From an uncultured Kineosporia sp. (GTDB taxonomy: Bacteria > Actinomycetota > Actinomycetes > Actinomycetales > Kineosporiaceae): DNA of 7,151 bases. This document shows, one piece after another, positions 5,685-7,151 of this stretch (within the stretch, counting starts at the first letter, position 1; the number at the start of each line of letters is the position of its first letter). The notes below the pieces were generated by a model. It was not told the origin of the DNA and searched no databases. It saw only the letters and a program-made list of their open reading frames with translations. Position numbers and translations under genes: made by a program. The stretch spans positions 1 through 7,151 of the forward strand of contig CALMAR010000186.1 in assembly GCA_937859855.1 (NCBI GenBank), given 5' to 3'.

Positions 5685-5965
5685 CCCGTATCCTCAGGCT
5701 CACCGGGATGCTGCGCCGCGCGACGTCTTGATGGCAGGAGGCCCATCCCGCAACAGCTGACCGGATCCGAGCGAGACTTTCGCCCGCCACACCCTGAAGG
5801 TGCAAACGCACGGGGTGGAGAGACCGTCTGCGGGGCGGGTGTCTCGACCGACCTGAGCGCGCCGGGCTGGCTTCGGCTCTACTCCATCAACTCCCGCTGC
5901 CTGCAGCAGGATCTGGCATTCAAGAAGTAGGACGTCGTCCCCGTCGAGGCCCCGACCGCCGCGCG

Positions 5966-6133
5966 ATGATGGCCGGTCGGAGAGTCGGCGGCCACGTGGG
6001 ACTGATCCGGCCGCGGCGCGTGATCGACTTCGTGTGCCACCCCATCCAGGCTGGACGCCTGCTGCGGGCGCTGCCAGCGATCGTTCCTGACCAGACGCTG
6101 GAACGTCGCCTGCTGGATGAGCCTGCTGGATGA
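5966..6133 (+). pseudogene. Possible frameshifted plus-strand gene fragment
   Basis: From ATG 5966 a 55-residue frame reads with a good balance of Val, Leu and Ile (VIDFVCHPIQAGRLLRALP) and G/C-rich third positions, then stops inside the second copy of a 13-bp tandem duplication. Removing one copy lets the frame run on for about 40 codons to near 6258, with third positions still G/C-rich. This fits a gene broken by the duplication. Against it: no ribosome site, no family recognised, the minus strand is also open, and the restored frame would run into the tRNA-like sequence. Confidence 0.22.
6108..6133. repeat. 13-bp perfect tandem duplication
   Basis: GCCTGCTGGATGA is present twice with no gap (6108-6120 and 6121-6133). 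The unit length would shift any reading frame that crosses it. Perfect identity suggests a recent slippage event or a sequencing/assembly duplication. Confidence 0.97.
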
Positions 6134-6245
6134 GCGCGTGCCTATCCGTCCCCTCCGCGTGCGGCAGCTCGGTGGGGCCGAACCGGGCACCGAGCGATCG
6201 ATCCAGCGCCATGGGCCGCGGGCCTCTGACCTGCAGGGGAGAGGT

Positions 6246-6319
6246 TGGAGCGGGTGACCGGGATCGAACCGGCATGACCAGCTTGGAAGGACGCGCTACG
6301 CCCGAGCTGGGCGGTTCTT
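6246..6319 (-). pseudogene. tRNA-Gly(UCC)-like remnant: intact 3' half, broken 5' half
   Basis: On the minus strand the 3' portion is textbook: anticodon loop CTTCCAA (6289-6283) with anticodon UCC, the 3' stem strand GCTGG (6282-6278), a T-arm of GCCGG-TTCGATC-CCGGT (6273-6257), the acceptor strand CACCCGC (6256-6250) and encoded TCCA (6249-6246). The 5' portion fails. GCGTC at 6294-6290 does not pair properly with GCTGG, the D-arm is only partly recognisable (GCTC against GCGC), and the expected acceptor start GCGGGTG is absent, so no acceptor stem can form. It cannot be a working tRNA. A 3' half next to unrelated sequence is the usual footprint of integration into a tRNA gene; mutational decay of a full copy is the alternative, supported by the D-arm resemblance. 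Confidence 0.68.
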
Positions 6320-6374
6320 CCTGCTCGCGTCGGTGACCGTGACTGCCCGCTCGTGGTGCCTGATCGCCGCCAGA

Positions 6375-6394
6375 AGTTGCACGCGAGTTGCACG
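6375..6394. repeat. Direct repeat with 11-bp period, candidate recombinase arm-type site
   Basis: AGTTGCACG occurs at 6375-6383 and 6386-6394, one DNA helical turn apart, about 85 bases from the anticodon loop of the tRNA-Gly remnant. Closely spaced short repeats beside a tRNA half-site are where tyrosine-recombinase arm-binding sites lie in integrated phages and conjugative elements. The repeat is certain; the role is inference. Confidence 0.45.
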
Positions 6395-6416
6395 GCCTGA
6401 GGCTCATCAAGCCTGA

Positions 6417-6584
6417 CTAATGAAAGATCAACGCGATAAAGCCTAAGACGATGATGGCGCCACCTATGTACGCGAACGGGAGCCAGCTTCGTTCCCCGGA
6501 CTTGCGGTAGTTGCCGAAACCCAAAAGCACGAAGGTCGCTCCGCCAAGGAGCATGGCTGCAACGTTGGCCATCGGCAGGATCAC
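6417..6584 (-). CDS. Small two-helix membrane protein (55 aa) with a TTA codon
   Basis: The product has two hydrophobic helices, residues about 8-23 (MANVAAMLLGGATFVLLGFG) and 35-54 (LPFAYIGGAIIVLGFIALIF), joined by a short polar basic loop (Asn-Tyr-Arg-Lys-Ser-Gly-Glu-Arg-Ser). GTG at 6584 is chosen because AGGA (6595-6592) sits 7 bases ahead of it; the ATG at 6572 would give 51 residues but has no well-spaced site. Codon 47 is TTA (6446-6444), which in Streptomyces needs the late-appearing bldA tRNA and often marks regulated or acquired genes. It also uses ATA and CTT, unlike its G/C-biased neighbours. It starts 39 bases after the stop of the 50-residue gene, so the two probably form an operon. 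No family is recognised; a hairpin-topology membrane peptide is a safe description. Confidence 0.72.
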   Translation of the reverse strand: MILPMANVAAMLLGGATFVLLGFGNYRKSGERSWLPFAYIGGAIIVLGFIALIFH

Positions 6585-6623
6585 CTACCTGTCCTAGGGA
6601 TGTCGGTTGGTCTCAGTCTGCCG

Positions 6624-6776
6624 CTAGAACAGTGCCAGCTGCACGGGCATCCTTGCGATTACGGCGCGGCGGGCGCGGCTTTGGGTAGCCCTCGCTACTG
6701 CCTCGTTCACCCTCATAAACCTCCCCAGGCCGTCGCGCATGAGCAGGGCCCGGGTGATCCACTGGGTGTGTCGCAT
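6624..6776 (-). CDS. Small basic protein (50 aa), unknown function
   Basis: The product starts MRHTQWITRALLMRDGLGRF and is rich in Arg (about ten of fifty residues) with a helix-forming Val/Ala/Leu pattern, then ends hydrophobic (Gln-Leu-Ala-Leu-Phe). There is no signal peptide, cysteine or recognisable motif; a small nucleic-acid- or protein-binding peptide would fit, but this is a guess. The start is well supported: GGGAGAG (6791-6785) lies 8 bases ahead of the ATG. The frame remains open upstream to 7088, but that extension is Pro/Arg/Gly-rich filler. It heads a likely two-gene operon with the membrane peptide 39 bases downstream. Confidence 0.55.
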   Translation of the reverse strand: MRHTQWITRALLMRDGLGRFMRVNEAVARATQSRARRAVIARMPVQLALF

Positions 6777-7151
6777 GATCCGTTCTCTCCCGCTGTCGGT
6801 TGGTCGTGGCGGCTGGGCCGGTGGTGTTCCCGGGCCCGCCGTCGCGCGGGAGGTACCTCGCCTGGGGAGGCTCGCCGTCAAGGCCCCCGACGCTGGGAAG
6901 CTGCCAGCGCGCATGTGCGGTGAGCACATTCCGGGACCGTCCACCTGTGGTGATCGGGGCTGGACGGGGAGTCCGGGCGTGGTACCGGAAGGTGAGCCCC
7001 GGCACCCTCGGTGATCCGGCCTCGCGCGTCGCTTGACCTTGGCGGCCCTGCTCGGTCCCGCGTGGGCCGCACGGACCTCGGGCACCACAGAACGACCTCA
7101 GACATCCCCGCCGACCTTCACCCTCTCTACCGTTGAGCGCGGCCGGTGGGG
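6777..7151. other. Right-edge region, no gene called
   Basis: Several frames are open on both strands. The most coding-like by third position is a minus frame from about 7005 leftward (segment VLTAHARWQLPSVGGLDGEP), but it runs on over the better-supported 50-residue gene in a different frame. Another minus ATG at 7105 follows purine-rich bases. No domain, tRNA or terminator was recognised. The promoter of the 50-residue gene should lie here, but I could not pick one. Confidence 0.4.

Larger units (their letters stand above)
5685..6245. other. Long stretch without a confident gene
   Basis: About 560 bases follow the PPOX stop. Both strands hold G/C-biased open frames that contradict one another, including a minus frame from 6190 to 5879 and another from 6410 to 5700. 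None gave a recognisable domain, and their composition (runs of Arg, Ser, Gln, Pro) suggests shadows or decayed genes. A 7-base inverted repeat, CGGGATG (5704-5710) with CATCCCG (5744-5750), follows the PPOX gene but has a 33-base loop and no T-run. A plus-strand fragment and a 13-bp tandem duplication inside this stretch are listed separately. Confidence 0.5.

Noticed and set aside
6142..6393. Minus-strand 83-codon frame with a Ser-Ile-Pro-Val-Thr-Arg-Ser stretch
   Set aside because: This is translation through the tRNA-Gly-like sequence. Such peptides are a well-known false gene product.
5700..6410. Minus-strand 236-codon frame
   Set aside because: It crosses the tRNA-like remnant and is Arg/Pro/Ser-rich without any motif; its size reflects GC content.
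1..7151. CRISPR array, complete insertion sequence, or integrase gene
   Set aside because: No regularly spaced repeats, no transposase or recombinase motifs and no paired terminal inverted repeats were seen; repeats here are single duplications.

Overview
The window is high-GC DNA that reads like a streptomycete or close actinobacterial relative: third codon positions are mostly G or C, GTG starts occur, one small gene carries the rare leucine codon TTA, and the recognisable proteins are of types common in Streptomyces. The identification rests on composition and style, not on a marker gene. Position 1 begins in a nearly pure G/C run that cuts a gene short. This looks like the degraded end of an assembled contig.

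Left part (1-2290), minus strand. A 12-helix MFS transporter (1082-2287) is followed in transcription by an NAD(P)-dependent short-chain dehydrogenase (1-832, C-terminus missing). A plausible promoter lies just upstream of the dehydrogenase, so the two need not share one transcript.

Middle part (2290-4660), accessory in character. On the plus strand a coding-like stretch with an in-frame amber codon (2414-2779) overlaps, through a TGATG junction, a 58-residue single-pass membrane protein (2779-2955). Convergent to it on the minus strand are a 48-residue ORF, a 167-residue single-pass membrane protein with a four-cysteine outer domain whose start sits two bases after that ORF's stop, and a 179-residue cysteine-rich protein with zinc-ribbon-like pairs. 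A 37-bp tandem duplication straddles the stop of the membrane protein, and a strong hairpin lies inside the 48-residue ORF.

Right part (4660-7151). A 78-residue single-pass membrane protein and a 160-residue PPOX-type FMN split-barrel protein lie on the plus strand. After them comes about 560 bases of ambiguous, decayed-looking sequence containing a 13-bp tandem duplication. A minus-strand tRNA-Gly-like sequence (6246-6319) follows, with a good 3' half and a broken 5' half, next to an 11-bp-period direct repeat. That combination is what a tRNA-targeting tyrosine recombinase leaves at one end of an integrated element, although no integrase gene is visible here. Beyond it are two small minus-strand genes: a 50-residue basic protein and a 55-residue two-helix membrane protein with a TTA codon.

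No complete, clearly new multi-gene system is visible. The strongest leads are the tRNA-Gly half-site with its repeat, the coupled 48/167-residue pair with the adjacent cysteine-rich gene, and several tiny membrane-protein genes that length-limited gene calling would miss.
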